Source of the DNA: Candidatus Zixiibacteriota bacterium
Lineage (GTDB): Bacteria > SM23-81
NCBI GenBank assembly: GCA_030628225.1
Contig: DAOVRJ010000013.1
Coordinates: forward strand, 1-18,209
Direction of reading: 5' to 3'
Length of the DNA stretch: 18,209 nt
Part shown: positions 1-7,263 of the stretch, piece after piece
Layout of the letters: the number at the start of each line of letters is the position of its first letter
How positions within the stretch are numbered: the stretch's first letter is position 1
Translations under genes and position numbers: made by a program
Notes under the pieces: generated by a model
The model's database searches: none
Told to the model about the DNA's origin: nothing
What the model saw: only the letters and a program-made list of their open reading frames with translations

Positions 1-3
1 AAC

Positions 4-31
4 GAGTCTCGAATCTCGAGTCTCGAATCTC
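4..31. repeat. GARTCTC heptamer array, 4 units
   Basis: Four contiguous 7-bp units alternate GAGTCTC and GAATCTC. The array is preceded by AAC and followed by GGCCTTTCTCATCC, the same flanks as the arrays at 9274 and 9545. It lies about 20 bp beyond the stop codon of the minus-strand gene at 52-819. The left end of the compound unit is probably cut off by the window edge. Confidence 0.9.
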
Positions 32-51
32 GGCCTTTCTCATCCAGCTCA

Positions 52-819
52 TCAAAGGTCAAAGGTCAGGTTCAAATCAGTTAATTGGCTGATCTCCTGG
101 GGCGTCAGGGTCATCACATATCCGAACCAGGCGTCGACCATGTTTTTCCACAGAAATTCCCACTCTCTATCCGGCATAAACTGGGAGTTGAGAGTAACTC
201 GACGACGCGATTGCAGGGCTTTATATCCCAGGGCGTCCTGGTTATCCGGCGCGGCGCGGACCAGGGCGCGAAGGATGGAGAAGATCTCCTGTTCCTCTTC
301 TGCTAAACATCTGCGCTGGGCAGAGATCTCAAAGATGCGGTCAAGATATCCCTGCCGTTGCTGCCAGCTTTCCAGGGTCACCAGGGAGGAGGCCAGCAGG
401 GGATTGGTCTGGGTGATGATTTTTTTGAAGCTGGTCCAATGGTGTGGCTCCAGAAATTGAAGATCGCCACTGTTAGCCAGATTGGTGGCGGTCTCCTGGG
501 GAAAAGCCGCAGCTGTAACCAGCCTGGTGACGGGAATGGGGTTGGGGATGAGTTCTCTGGGCAGTAGCTCCACCGTAAAGCCGAAAGGGCTCTCATAGCC
601 GCGGGTGGCCAGCACCCCCAGGTATGTGACCAGCCCCTGGGGGACGGCGATGCCCACGAAGGGATCGTAGATCTGAGCTTCTTCCCGGAGGAGCATCTCC
701 TGCTTCTGGCTCTGATGGCAAATCCACAGCAACGGCATCCTGCATCGAGCAGGGACAACGCTGGAGAAGAAGGCTGCCCAGTATTCTTTGCTCTGCGCGA
801 ATCCCCAGACCTGGGGCAT
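52..819 (-). CDS. Unrecognised protein, 255 aa
   Basis: I do not recognise this family. The open frame extends to a GTG at 873, but the ATG at 819 is preferred because AAGGAAAGGGG lies just upstream of it, while the GTG has no Shine-Dalgarno match. No signal peptide or clear membrane segment is visible. The N-terminal third carries two cysteines about nine residues apart, followed by a hydrophobic stretch rich in Gly, Val and Leu. The C-terminal half is charged and probably helical, rich in Glu, Arg and Gln. The last codons and the TGA stop fall inside a short TCAAAGG-type heptamer repeat, so the C-terminus may have been reshaped by repeat slippage. A strong promoter-like sequence lies at 918-946. 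It appears to be a single-gene unit, separated by 224 bp from the polX operon. It is real by length, start context and promoter; function unknown. Confidence 0.7.
   Translation of the reverse strand: MPQVWGFAQSKEYWAAFFSSVVPARCRMPLLWICHQSQKQEMLLREEAQIYDPFVGIAVPQGLVTYLGVLATRGYESPFGFTVELLPRELIPNPIPVTRLVTAAAFPQETATNLANSGDLQFLEPHHWTSFKKIITQTNPLLASSLVTLESWQQRQGYLDRIFEISAQRRCLAEEEQEIFSILRALVRAAPDNQDALGYKALQSRRRVTLNSQFMPDREWEFLWKNMVDAWFGYVMTLTPQEISQLTDLNLTFDL
53..73. repeat. Short CAAAGGT-type heptamer repeat over a stop codon
   Basis: Two exact 7-bp units (CAAAGGT) are followed by a degenerate third (CAGGTTC). They encode the last residues and overlap the stop codon of the minus-strand gene ending at 52. 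It is weak by itself, but has the same 7-bp period as the arrays elsewhere in the window. Confidence 0.5.
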
Positions 820-917
820 TTCCCGACCCCTTTCCTTTTGCTGATCTCCTGGTGAGCAGCTCAATTTTTCCACAGGCTTGCGGCGACACGTTTGAAGTTT
901 GTTGTTGGTCTGTGGAC

Positions 918-946
918 ACTATATCACAGGTTCGAATTTTTGTCAA
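918..946 (-). promoter_or_regulatory. Sigma70-like promoter for the 52-819 gene
   Basis: On the minus strand a perfect TTGACA (941-946) is followed after exactly 17 bp by TATAGT (918-923), five of six matches to TATAAT. The surrounding 940-1010 stretch is very A/T rich, with a second TTGACT at 968-973. Transcription would start near 911, about 90 nt before the preferred ATG. Confidence 0.75.
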
Positions 947-1043
947 GAAAAAAATAAAAAAAGTGTAAGTCAAGAAAAAAATTAGCAAAAACATAAATAA
1001 ATCCTAACGATTCAGCAAAGTTTGCCAGTAACCGGCGGAATTC

Positions 1044-2756
1044 TCAACTGTTGGGCAAATACCGGCGAAGTTTCTGAAGAGACAGAGTATTGAGTAAATT
1101 GCCTTTCTCCAGCCAGCCCCTTCGGGCCACGGCCACCCCCAGACGCATCATCCACAACTGGTCGGAGTGGTGGGCGTCGGTACCGATGGAGAGTTTCACC
1201 CCCATCTCGGCGGCTCGCCGGCACTGGATGTCGTTCAAGTCCAGCCGATCATAGTAGGCATTGATCTCCAGAGCTGTTCCGGTTTGGGCTGCTTTGGCGA
1301 ACAGCTTTTCCAAGTTTACCCGATAAGGAGGACGGCTGCTGATCAGCCGCCCGGTGGGATGAGCCAGGATGTCCACGTGAGGATTCTGCAGGGCCGAGAG
1401 AAGCCGCCTGGTGATCTGCTCCTCCGGCTGTTTAAATCCCGAGTGGATGGCGGCCACTACCACGTCCAGCTTTTCCAGGATTTCGTCGGGAAAATCCAGA
1501 GTGCCATCGATCTTGATGTCCACCTCTGTTCCGGCCAGCAGGGTGATGGTGGAGAGCTTCTCGTTAAGCTGGTGAATTTCCTCTATCTGTTTCAGAATTC
1601 TCTTTTCGCTGAGACCGCCGGCGAATTTGAGGGATTGGGAATGATCGCAGATGGCCACATACTGGTAACCTCGTTCCCGGGCAGCCAGGGCCACCTGCTC
1701 GATGGTATCCGAGCCGTCACTCCAGTTGGAGTGTACGTGCAAGTCCCCGCGAATCTCTTTTTCCCTCACCAGCCGGGGCAGCTTTCCCCGAGCGGCCAGA
1801 GCTATTTCCCCTCGGTCTTCCCTCATCTCCGGGGGGATCCAGTCTAAACTGAGAGCCGCGTAGATCTCCTCCTCTTTTCTTCCTCCTATTTTCCGTTTCC
1901 CCCGAAAGACCCCGTACTCGCTGATCTTCATTCCCTTGGCCTTGGCGATTTCCCGAAGGTGGATATTGTGTGCCTTGGAGCCGGTGAAGTACTGGAGAGC
2001 GGCGCCGTGCGAGGCCTGGGGAACCACGCGCAGGTCTACCTGTATTCCTCCGTGGACGATGACGCTGCCCTTGGTGGCTCCGGCGGCCAGAATCTCCTGT
2101 ACCTGAGGCATTTTGGTGAAAACCCCGATAATTCTCCGGCCGTCGCCTCCAGCCACCAGAATGTCGATATCCCCGATGGTTTCCTTCATCCTGCGCAGAC
2201 TGCCGGCGGGAAGGATCGTTCCCACCTTGATCCTCCCTTTGATTTGCTCAACGATCTCGTCCACGATGGGAATGGCCACGCCCAGAGGGATGCGCTTTGC
2301 ACTCTGGCGAAGCAGGGCAATGCCTCTGAGGATGTTTTCCTCCTTTTTTGGTCCCATGCCCGGCAGATCACGCAGCCTTCCCTGCTTCACCCCTTTTTCC
2401 AACTGCGCAACGGAGGAGATGCCCAGAGCCTTGTGGACCAGGACCACCGTCTTGGGCCCCATTCCCGGAATGGTCATCATCTCCAGCAGACCTTCGGGCA
2501 AACTCTGGCGAATCTGCTCGTATTTGGATATCCGGCCGGTTTCCAGATATTCCCTGATCTTCTTGGCGATGCCTTCGCCAACCCCCGGGATGTCTCGCAG
2601 GGTTCCCGCCTGGCTGAGCTGCTCGATGTTCTGGGATAGATCCCGGATAATTCGGGACGCCTTGCGATAGGCGTTAATTTTAAAAGCATTCTCCTCTTTA
2701 AGCTGCAGAATGTCCGCCATCCGCTCGAACAGTTCGGCGATCTCTTTGTTTTTCAC
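1044..2756 (-). CDS. polX: DNA polymerase X with C-terminal PHP exonuclease domain
   Basis: Family X DNA polymerase/3'-5' exonuclease, a gap-filling base-excision-repair enzyme of the cytoplasm. Its 570 residues match the usual length of bacterial PolX-PHP proteins. Residues 1-90 form the 8-kDa-like domain with a helix-hairpin-helix (IPGVG near 56-60); two more lie near 96-101 and 131-136. The palm has GSLRR at 185-189, GDID with D196 and D198, and a third acidic residue at D241. The PHP domain starts at about 336 with HVH (H340, H342), D347, E411, H438, H466 and DAH (D527, H529), so the full metal-binding set is present. The GTG start at 2756 overlaps the TGA of the upstream protease gene as GTGA and is preceded by GGGGGA. 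It is the last gene of the SagB-protease-polX run, and translational coupling to the protease gene is likely. No odd residues were noted. Confidence 0.96.
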   Translation of the reverse strand: MKNKEIAELFERMADILQLKEENAFKINAYRKASRIIRDLSQNIEQLSQAGTLRDIPGVGEGIAKKIREYLETGRISKYEQIRQSLPEGLLEMMTIPGMGPKTVVLVHKALGISSVAQLEKGVKQGRLRDLPGMGPKKEENILRGIALLRQSAKRIPLGVAIPIVDEIVEQIKGRIKVGTILPAGSLRRMKETIGDIDILVAGGDGRRIIGVFTKMPQVQEILAAGATKGSVIVHGGIQVDLRVVPQASHGAALQYFTGSKAHNIHLREIAKAKGMKISEYGVFRGKRKIGGRKEEEIYAALSLDWIPPEMREDRGEIALAARGKLPRLVREKEIRGDLHVHSNWSDGSDTIEQVALAARERGYQYVAICDHSQSLKFAGGLSEKRILKQIEEIHQLNEKLSTITLLAGTEVDIKIDGTLDFPDEILEKLDVVVAAIHSGFKQPEEQITRRLLSALQNPHVDILAHPTGRLISSRPPYRVNLEKLFAKAAQTGTALEINAYYDRLDLNDIQCRRAAEMGVKLSIGTDAHHSDQLWMMRLGVAVARRGWLEKGNLLNTLSLQKLRRYLPNS

Positions 2757-3673
2757 GATTTTTCCCCCGGCTCAGGCTCGTGGTTGTGGACCATGCTCCA
2801 CGCCTTTTGGGGCGGTGGGCCGTGTTCGAGAGTGAGGCGGCGAGCTATTTTTGAGATTCTGGTGGTGTGCAGGGTTGATTTGCGGAATAGCCACAGGAAA
2901 AGCAATAGCCCCGAGCATCCTACCAGAAGGCTGACAGCCAGCAAGGACAGGGGTAGGGAATCTGCCCGAATGGGAAATGCCAGGAACAGAGCCAGGGTGT
3001 TGTTACAGCTGTGAGCCAGCATTCCCGAGAGAACGGAATTGGTGCGCATCACCATGTATCCCATGAGGATACCCAGGAGACCAACCGGCAGAAAGCGCAG
3101 TCGTCCGTGCAACAGCCCAAAGGATAGGCCGACCAGTAACAGACCCGGCCAGTTGCCCAGCCGTCTCTCCAGACTTCCCTGCAGCAGACCACGAAAGAGC
3201 AGTTCCTCGGCGATGGGGGCGATAACCCCCACGGCCAGGGCAACCATGAGCAGGTCAGCGGCGCTTTCGAAGCTGAAGATCTCCCGCAGCAGTTTCTCCT
3301 CTTTCTCCAGCAGATAAAGGATTTGAGGGGGCAGCTTGCCCATGCGCAGGGCCAGTTCCACAGAAGAGCTGACCAGAAGGGTAAAGCAGAGGGAGGCGCC
3401 CATGATCCAGCAGGCCGGCCGGAGAGAGATGCCGTTCAGTCGCAGAGTCTGCCTGGGGTCGGGACTGACCTGGAAGACGATGATGACCGCCGGCAGGATG
3501 AGTCCCAGGGTCAGGGAGGCGATAACACTGGCGTTTTTCCCCAGACTCCCCCTGGTCAGCGTCAGGACCAAAATCTGGAGCAGCACGCAAAAAGTGAGAA
3601 TGGAGACCGCCCAAAGGACCTGCAAGTGGGGTTGGGGGCCGGATTGAGGGACTTCCCGCTGCAGAAAAGGCAT
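2753..3673 (-). CDS. CPBP family intramembrane metalloprotease (CAAX protease/ABI)
   Basis: Multi-pass inner-membrane protein of the CPBP/ABI family, 306 aa, likely a glutamate-type intramembrane protease. Hydrophobic segments lie near residues 20-40, 48-68, 86-106, 140-155, 175-188, 195-210 and 235-265. Motif 1 is EELLFR (E156, E157, R161), motif 2 is FGLLH (H189) and motif 3 is HSCNN (H221, N225), so the expected catalytic residues are all present. The C-terminal 35-40 residues are soluble, basic then acidic. The ATG at 3673 has GGGGAG nine bases upstream. It sits 45 bp after the SagB-type gene and overlaps polX by GTGA. CPBP proteases often sit beside peptide-modification genes such as SagB-type oxidoreductases, so a functional link with the upstream gene is plausible; its link with PolX is unclear. 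The substrate cannot be inferred. Confidence 0.92.
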   Translation of the reverse strand: MPFLQREVPQSGPQPHLQVLWAVSILTFCVLLQILVLTLTRGSLGKNASVIASLTLGLILPAVIIVFQVSPDPRQTLRLNGISLRPACWIMGASLCFTLLVSSSVELALRMGKLPPQILYLLEKEEKLLREIFSFESAADLLMVALAVGVIAPIAEELLFRGLLQGSLERRLGNWPGLLLVGLSFGLLHGRLRFLPVGLLGILMGYMVMRTNSVLSGMLAHSCNNTLALFLAFPIRADSLPLSLLAVSLLVGCSGLLLFLWLFRKSTLHTTRISKIARRLTLEHGPPPQKAWSMVHNHEPEPGEKS

Positions 3674-3718
3674 CTGTATTTCTCCCCGCTGAGGCCGTGA
3701 GGCAGACAGAGGTCGTTC

Positions 3719-4452
3719 CTATTCAAGTTCTCCCGCTCGTTTGCCCACGGCATGAACGTAGATAGCCATCTCTTCTTGCCCGTCAACCCCCAGCAGCGTA
3801 TTCAGCTTTTCGTCGTTAAACGCCCCCACAGCCACACTGCCCAGCCCCAGAGAGGCGGCTTGGAGATAGATGTTTTGGCTGATGTGGCCGGCTTCCATGT
3901 ACACATATCGGTTGCCCCGCTGGCCATACCGGTCGGTGGTTCGATGGAAGATAGCCGTCATCACCAGGGCGACGGCCGCCTGGCCCACGAAATCCTGATA
4001 CAGGCAGCACCGGGTTATCCTGGCCCGATAGTCATCGGTCTTCACCAGGTCTAGGGCGTGCCGCCGGGACGAGTAATGGTAGAGGCCCTGCTGAAGATCA
4101 CGAACATTGTTGACCACCACGTAGAGCTCGATGGGATAGAGGGCGCCTGCCGAGGGCGCGGCTCGAAGCGGAAAAGAGCCCATGTGGCCGGTGTGATCCC
4201 CTGGGCGGAGAACAGCAGCTGGGAGAGCTCCCTCAGGGTCAGTGGTTCGGCGGAATACCGTCTGATAGATCTTCGAGCCCCGATGGCCTCTTCCACGGTC
4301 ATTCCTTTCATGTCCGGTTTTGGCAAAGGGACACTCTCTGCCGGCGGATCTCCATCTTCCCCTGGCGAGCTGCCAGGCTGAGAGAGACCAGAGCTGCCTG
4401 CGGTCAGAGCGAGAAAGATGGGCAGAGCCAGGGAGAAAATCCACCTGTTCAT
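3719..4452 (-). pseudogene. SagB-type nitroreductase with signal peptide, frameshifted
   Basis: FMN-dependent nitroreductase-fold protein of the SagB/ThcOx group, read in two frames. Frame A, from ATG 4452, encodes a signal-peptide-like N-terminus (hydrophobic residues 4-18), then TVEEAIGARRSIRRYS and LSQLLFSAQGIT. Frame B, ending at TAG 3719, continues with LRAAPSAGALYPIELYVVVN, GLYHY and EAGHISQNIYLQAASLGLG, the rest of the domain. The break lies between the QGIT and LRAAPSAG codons. Adding one G to the GGG run (CCC at 4179-4181 on the plus strand) would give a continuous W-G-S-F-P-L-R-A-A-P reading. The ATG at 4458 abuts the AGGAG directly; the one at 4452 has a proper 6-nt gap, so it is preferred. 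A signal peptide suggests export, unlike cytoplasmic SagB cyclodehydratase-complex oxidases. It is first gene of the operon with the CPBP protease. Either a recent pseudogene or a sequencing error. Confidence 0.88.
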
Positions 4453-4458
4453 CGGCAT

Positions 4459-4749
4459 CTCCTGTGTGTAGGAAGGAAATTATGCATCTGGTGGGGTAAA
4501 ATGAGGGTTAGCTGACGACCATGGGTGTTGGTGAAGTCCCCGGTACGATGTTCAACGCCGGTTTCCGTTGGAAAGGCCGAGTGTAAACAGCGGTGGAAAT
4601 TGGAAAAGCTCGACCGGTACGGTGAAATAAGGGAGGGAGAAGAAGAAGGTTAAAAAAGCCAATTTTGTTTGGGGGATAGGTTGAATAGACGTTAACTGCA
4701 AGCTTTCTGACCAGTTCCAGCGGCAGGAGACAGTAAGGTGTGCAGGGCT
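4459..4749. other. Intergenic stretch, no gene supported
   Basis: About 290 bp between the SagB-type gene and the PorD-like gene. It contains a near-repeat of CGGTACGRTG at 4541 and 4616 and a purine-rich run near 4626-4650, but no convincing terminator or promoter. An 81-codon minus-strand frame starting in the ATGA over the upstream stop has unusual composition and no recognisable family. Confidence 0.5.
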
Positions 4750-5676
4750 TCATTTGTCCAAATATTTTTTATAAAACTCCCGGTGCGGGGGGTCGATGTC
4801 CATGAGCAGTTCGAAGGCTTCCTGACCACCAGGGTCCTCCACGAAAATATCGGCCATTTCCCGATAGTGCTGGGTGAAAAACCTGGCTATCTGTTCCTTC
4901 TGTTCCCTTGAGGGTTCTTCATCCCCTTCCTTTGGTCTCAGAATACCATCAATCATATCCAAGGCGTAGCGACAGTATCGCCGGGCATCTTCAACCATCT
5001 CGTTTTTCCAGTACGCCAGGGCGCGGAAATAAACGGCCAGCATCTTCCGGAAAGACACGTTTTCATCAGCCAGTATGGCATCCAACTCCTCTGAGCGACG
5101 GTTCCACCCGGTATAATATTCGCTGAACAAAGCCTTCTGAACTACCTCCCGGGCTTGTTTGAAGTAGGGGTTTCCGCCCAGGGTGGACCGTTTATCCATC
5201 TCACCTCCGATGATGAGATAGGCATAGTAATCCAGCAGGCCGGTCAGCGAATTATAGAAGATGGCGTCATGCTCCAGCGATTTATCGGGCTGGTAAGCGA
5301 AGTGACAGTTTTTGTCAAGATATTGAAGATCGATATTGTTGGAGGCATGGATCCTGGCTCCATAGCGATCCTCGAAGCTCACGCTCTCGTCAGTAAGGTA
5401 CATGCGGAAACAAAAGGGGATGAGCGGCTCGCTGAAGTCTTCGATCCACTCATGATCGCGGAAGTACTCCTCGATCTCCTGGCCTAAGTTCTCCAATTTC
5501 TGCTGTTTTTCTGAGGGGAGAAGCTCGGTGAAGAGCTCGACCTTGACATCCATCTGCTCGGCTTCGGCCCCAGGTGACATGAGCCCGGGCAATATCACGA
5601 TCGAAGAGATCACAGCCACCACCTCGATCCAGCGGACTGCCGGAAGCCTTCTTTTTTTTATCTCTGCAGAGAACAT
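4750..5676 (-). CDS. DUF4835 / PorD-like secreted protein
   Basis: 308 aa, resembling the DUF4835 family, which includes PorD-type proteins of the Bacteroidetes type IX secretion/gliding set. A signal peptide is clear: basic residues 7-15, hydrophobic core about 18-34 and likely cleavage after AEA (near residue 40). The order of elements matches the family: a VKVELF strand, LENLGQEIEEYFRDHEW, FCFRMYLTDE, a NSLTGLLDYYAYLIIGGEMD segment, the LGGNPYFKQAREVVQKA segment, GW, then RKMLAVYFRALAYWKNE and a helical C-terminus. It deviates in the first 100 residues, where the family's conserved paired cysteine pattern is less obvious; I see C near the FCFRM and NCHFA segments. The start at 5676 has AGGAGG with a 7-nt spacer. 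A promoter-like TTGACA-N17-TATTCA lies at 5723-5751. Role in secretion here is inferred from family only. Confidence 0.8.
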   Translation of the reverse strand: MFSAEIKKRRLPAVRWIEVVAVISSIVILPGLMSPGAEAEQMDVKVELFTELLPSEKQQKLENLGQEIEEYFRDHEWIEDFSEPLIPFCFRMYLTDESVSFEDRYGARIHASNNIDLQYLDKNCHFAYQPDKSLEHDAIFYNSLTGLLDYYAYLIIGGEMDKRSTLGGNPYFKQAREVVQKALFSEYYTGWNRRSEELDAILADENVSFRKMLAVYFRALAYWKNEMVEDARRYCRYALDMIDGILRPKEGDEEPSREQKEQIARFFTQHYREMADIFVEDPGGQEAFELLMDIDPPHREFYKKYLDK

Positions 5677-5722
5677 GATTATCCTCCTGGAGAATTAGTA
5701 TAAAAAAATCCAGTCTATGTAA

Positions 5723-5751
5723 TGAATAAAGGATTTCTTCCTCTTTGTCAA
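5723..5751 (-). promoter_or_regulatory. Promoter candidate for the PorD-like gene
   Basis: Minus-strand TTGACA (5746-5751) is followed after 17 bp by TATTCA (5723-5728). The -35 is perfect; the -10 matches three of six bases. A start of transcription near 5716 would leave a leader of about 40 nt before the strong AGGAGG/ATG. Confidence 0.5.
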
Positions 5752-5836
5752 GAGAGTTTTTTTCTGTGTCCTGGGGGTACGGTTAGTTTTACCTATGGAT
5801 TAGGACCGGACATTCCCCCCAGGAGCAAAGTTTCCC

Positions 5837-5865
5837 TTGACATCACATGATCTCGGTCATAAGTT
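5837..5865 (+). promoter_or_regulatory. Promoter candidate for the ferredoxin-reductase pair
   Basis: TTGACA (5837-5842) is followed after 17 bp by TAAGTT (5860-5865), which continues as TAAGTTTT and so resembles the Bacteroidetes-type TAnnTTTG element. The leader would be about 28 nt, ending in GAGG six bases before the ferredoxin ATG. Confidence 0.5.
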
Positions 5866-5899
5866 TTAAAGTTATGTCGCCTTATTCCTGAGGATCATC

Positions 5900-6073
5900 A
5901 TGATCATATTTCGCCAAGATCTCTGCGACCATTGCGGCACCTGCTTGAGCGTTTGCCCCCAGGATGCCATCGTGCTGTACGAAAGGGAAATCTATCTTGT
6001 GGAGGAACGTTGCGATGGTTGCCAGCGGTGCCTCATCGTCTGTCCTGTGCGAGCTGTGGAGGTGCAGAGATGA
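5900..6073 (+). CDS. Small 2[4Fe-4S] ferredoxin, 57 aa
   Basis: Low-potential electron carrier with two classical cluster motifs: CDHCGTCLSVCP (C9, C12, C15, C19) and CDGCQRCLIVCP (C38, C41, C44, C48). All eight ligands are present, and the 57 residues are the normal size for a bacterial-type clostridial ferredoxin. GAGG at 5890-5893 lies six bases before the ATG. The TGA overlaps the ATG of the downstream geranylgeranyl-reductase-family gene as ATGA, so the two are surely co-translated. The same arrangement is known in Methanosarcina, where a ferredoxin adjacent to geranylgeranyl reductase donates its electrons. The likely job here is therefore to reduce the FAD of the neighbour. The gene is easily missed because a longer frame starting at 5932 covers it in the wrong frame. 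Confidence 0.95.
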   Translation: MIIFRQDLCDHCGTCLSVCPQDAIVLYEREIYLVEERCDGCQRCLIVCPVRAVEVQR

Positions 6074-7263
6074 TCACCAGCCGTCAAGTGGACGCAGTGG
6101 TGGTTGGTGCCGGTCCGGCTGGATCTATGGCCGCCACAAAACTGGCCGAGAGAGGGATGAAGGTGTTCCTGGTGGACAAGCGAAGCCGGGTAGGGGTTCC
6201 GGTGCGCTGCGCCGAGGGGGTGGGAAAGCTGGGTCTGATGAAATACGTTACCCTCCGGCCGCAGTGGATTTCAGCGGAAATCGAGTCCGTACGGCTATAC
6301 GCTCCCAACGGAGATCACGTCCAGCTTAGCCAGAATACCCAGGGTGTGATATTGGACCGGATGGTTTTCGACGGGGATCTGGCCACAGGCGCCGTGGAGG
6401 CCGGAGCAGAGCTTCTTCTGCAAACATATGCCTCCGGCCTTCTGATGGATAGAGGGTGTGTTCAGGGAGTGTACCTGCAAGGCCCGAGCGGAGAAAAGAT
6501 TACCGTTGGGGCGAAACTGATCATCGCCGCCGATGGCGTCGAGTCTCGCGTGGCTCGCTGGGCCGGGATCGATAGCACTCTGGCCATGAAAGATGTGGAG
6601 GTTTGCGCCCAGTATTTCATGGGCGGCCTGGAGCCGGTACCTCCCCGATGTGAGTTCTACTTTGGCCATCATGTTGCTCCCGGGGGCTACGCCTGGATCT
6701 TTCCCAAGGGGCCGAACACGGCCAATGTAGGTCTGGGCATCTCCGGGAATCATGCCGGCAGACGTTCGGCCAAGGAGTATCTTGACGCCTTCGTGGAAAG
6801 GGTTGTTCCCGGTGGAGAGAAAAGGAGCTTTGTGGCCGGCGGTGTGCCGGTGAGCCGGCCGCTGAAAAAGGCCTATGCTCCCGGACTTCTGGTGGTTGGA
6901 GATGCCGCTCGCCAGTCGAATGCCCTGTCCGGCGGAGGTATCATCCCCGCTCTGGAGGCGGGATGCCTGGCCGGCGAGGTGGCCGCTCAAGCTCTGGCCG
7001 AGGAAGATCTTTCCGAGAGATCGCTGTCTCGATATCAGAGAGCCTGGAACCGATCTCTGGGGCGATCCTATGCACGGTATTACAGGCTCAAGGAGGCCGT
7101 AGTTCGCCTGCCAGATGAGACCCTGAATGCCACAGCCAGGGCTCTGCGGGCCAAAGGTTCCGGCCAGCTCAACCTGTTCCGGGTTTTTATGACGGCCTTG
7201 CGAAAGAGGCCCGGTCTTATCCTGGACATTCGCCACCTCTTTTTGCCCCAGGGCGGAAGTTGA
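6070..7263 (+). CDS. Geranylgeranyl reductase family FAD protein
   Basis: 397-aa flavoprotein of the geranylgeranyl/digeranylgeranylglycerophospholipid reductase family, which saturates double bonds in isoprenoid chains. The ATG at 6070 is used because it overlaps the ferredoxin stop and is directly followed by the Rossmann motif VVVGAGPAGSMAA (residues 10-22). Other landmarks are VRCAEG with C47 (the conserved active-site cysteine region), DGVESR at 155-160, the substrate-side YAWIFPKG (207-214) and the second FAD motif VVGDAARQ (275-282) followed by SGGG. Length is typical. The open frame upstream to 5932 is an artefact reading the ferredoxin out of frame. Candidate substrates are menaquinone side chains or isoprenoid membrane lipids; the sequence does not decide. 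Its last 47 bp overlap the convergent PHP gene. No terminator is visible at the 3' end. Confidence 0.92.
   Translation: MITSRQVDAVVVGAGPAGSMAATKLAERGMKVFLVDKRSRVGVPVRCAEGVGKLGLMKYVTLRPQWISAEIESVRLYAPNGDHVQLSQNTQGVILDRMVFDGDLATGAVEAGAELLLQTYASGLLMDRGCVQGVYLQGPSGEKITVGAKLIIAADGVESRVARWAGIDSTLAMKDVEVCAQYFMGGLEPVPPRCEFYFGHHVAPGGYAWIFPKGPNTANVGLGISGNHAGRRSAKEYLDAFVERVVPGGEKRSFVAGGVPVSRPLKKAYAPGLLVVGDAARQSNALSGGGIIPALEAGCLAGEVAAQALAEEDLSERSLSRYQRAWNRSLGRSYARYYRLKEAVVRLPDETLNATARALRAKGSGQLNLFRVFMTALRKRPGLILDIRHLFLPQGGS

Noticed and set aside
820-873. GTG start at 873 for the first gene
   Set aside because: No Shine-Dalgarno; the ATG at 819 has AAGGAAAGGGG, although the GTG would give a shorter, more usual leader.
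1167-2639. Long plus-strand frames opposite polX
   Set aside because: They are antisense shadows of a clearly conserved gene, with no domain sense of their own.
4508-4753. 81-codon minus-strand frame starting in the ATGA over the PorD-like stop
   Set aside because: Unusual Pro/Thr-rich composition, no family resemblance and no Shine-Dalgarno; the ATGA is most likely chance.
5932-6069. Upstream extension of the reductase frame
   Set aside because: It reads the ferredoxin gene out of frame; the true start is the ATG at 6070.
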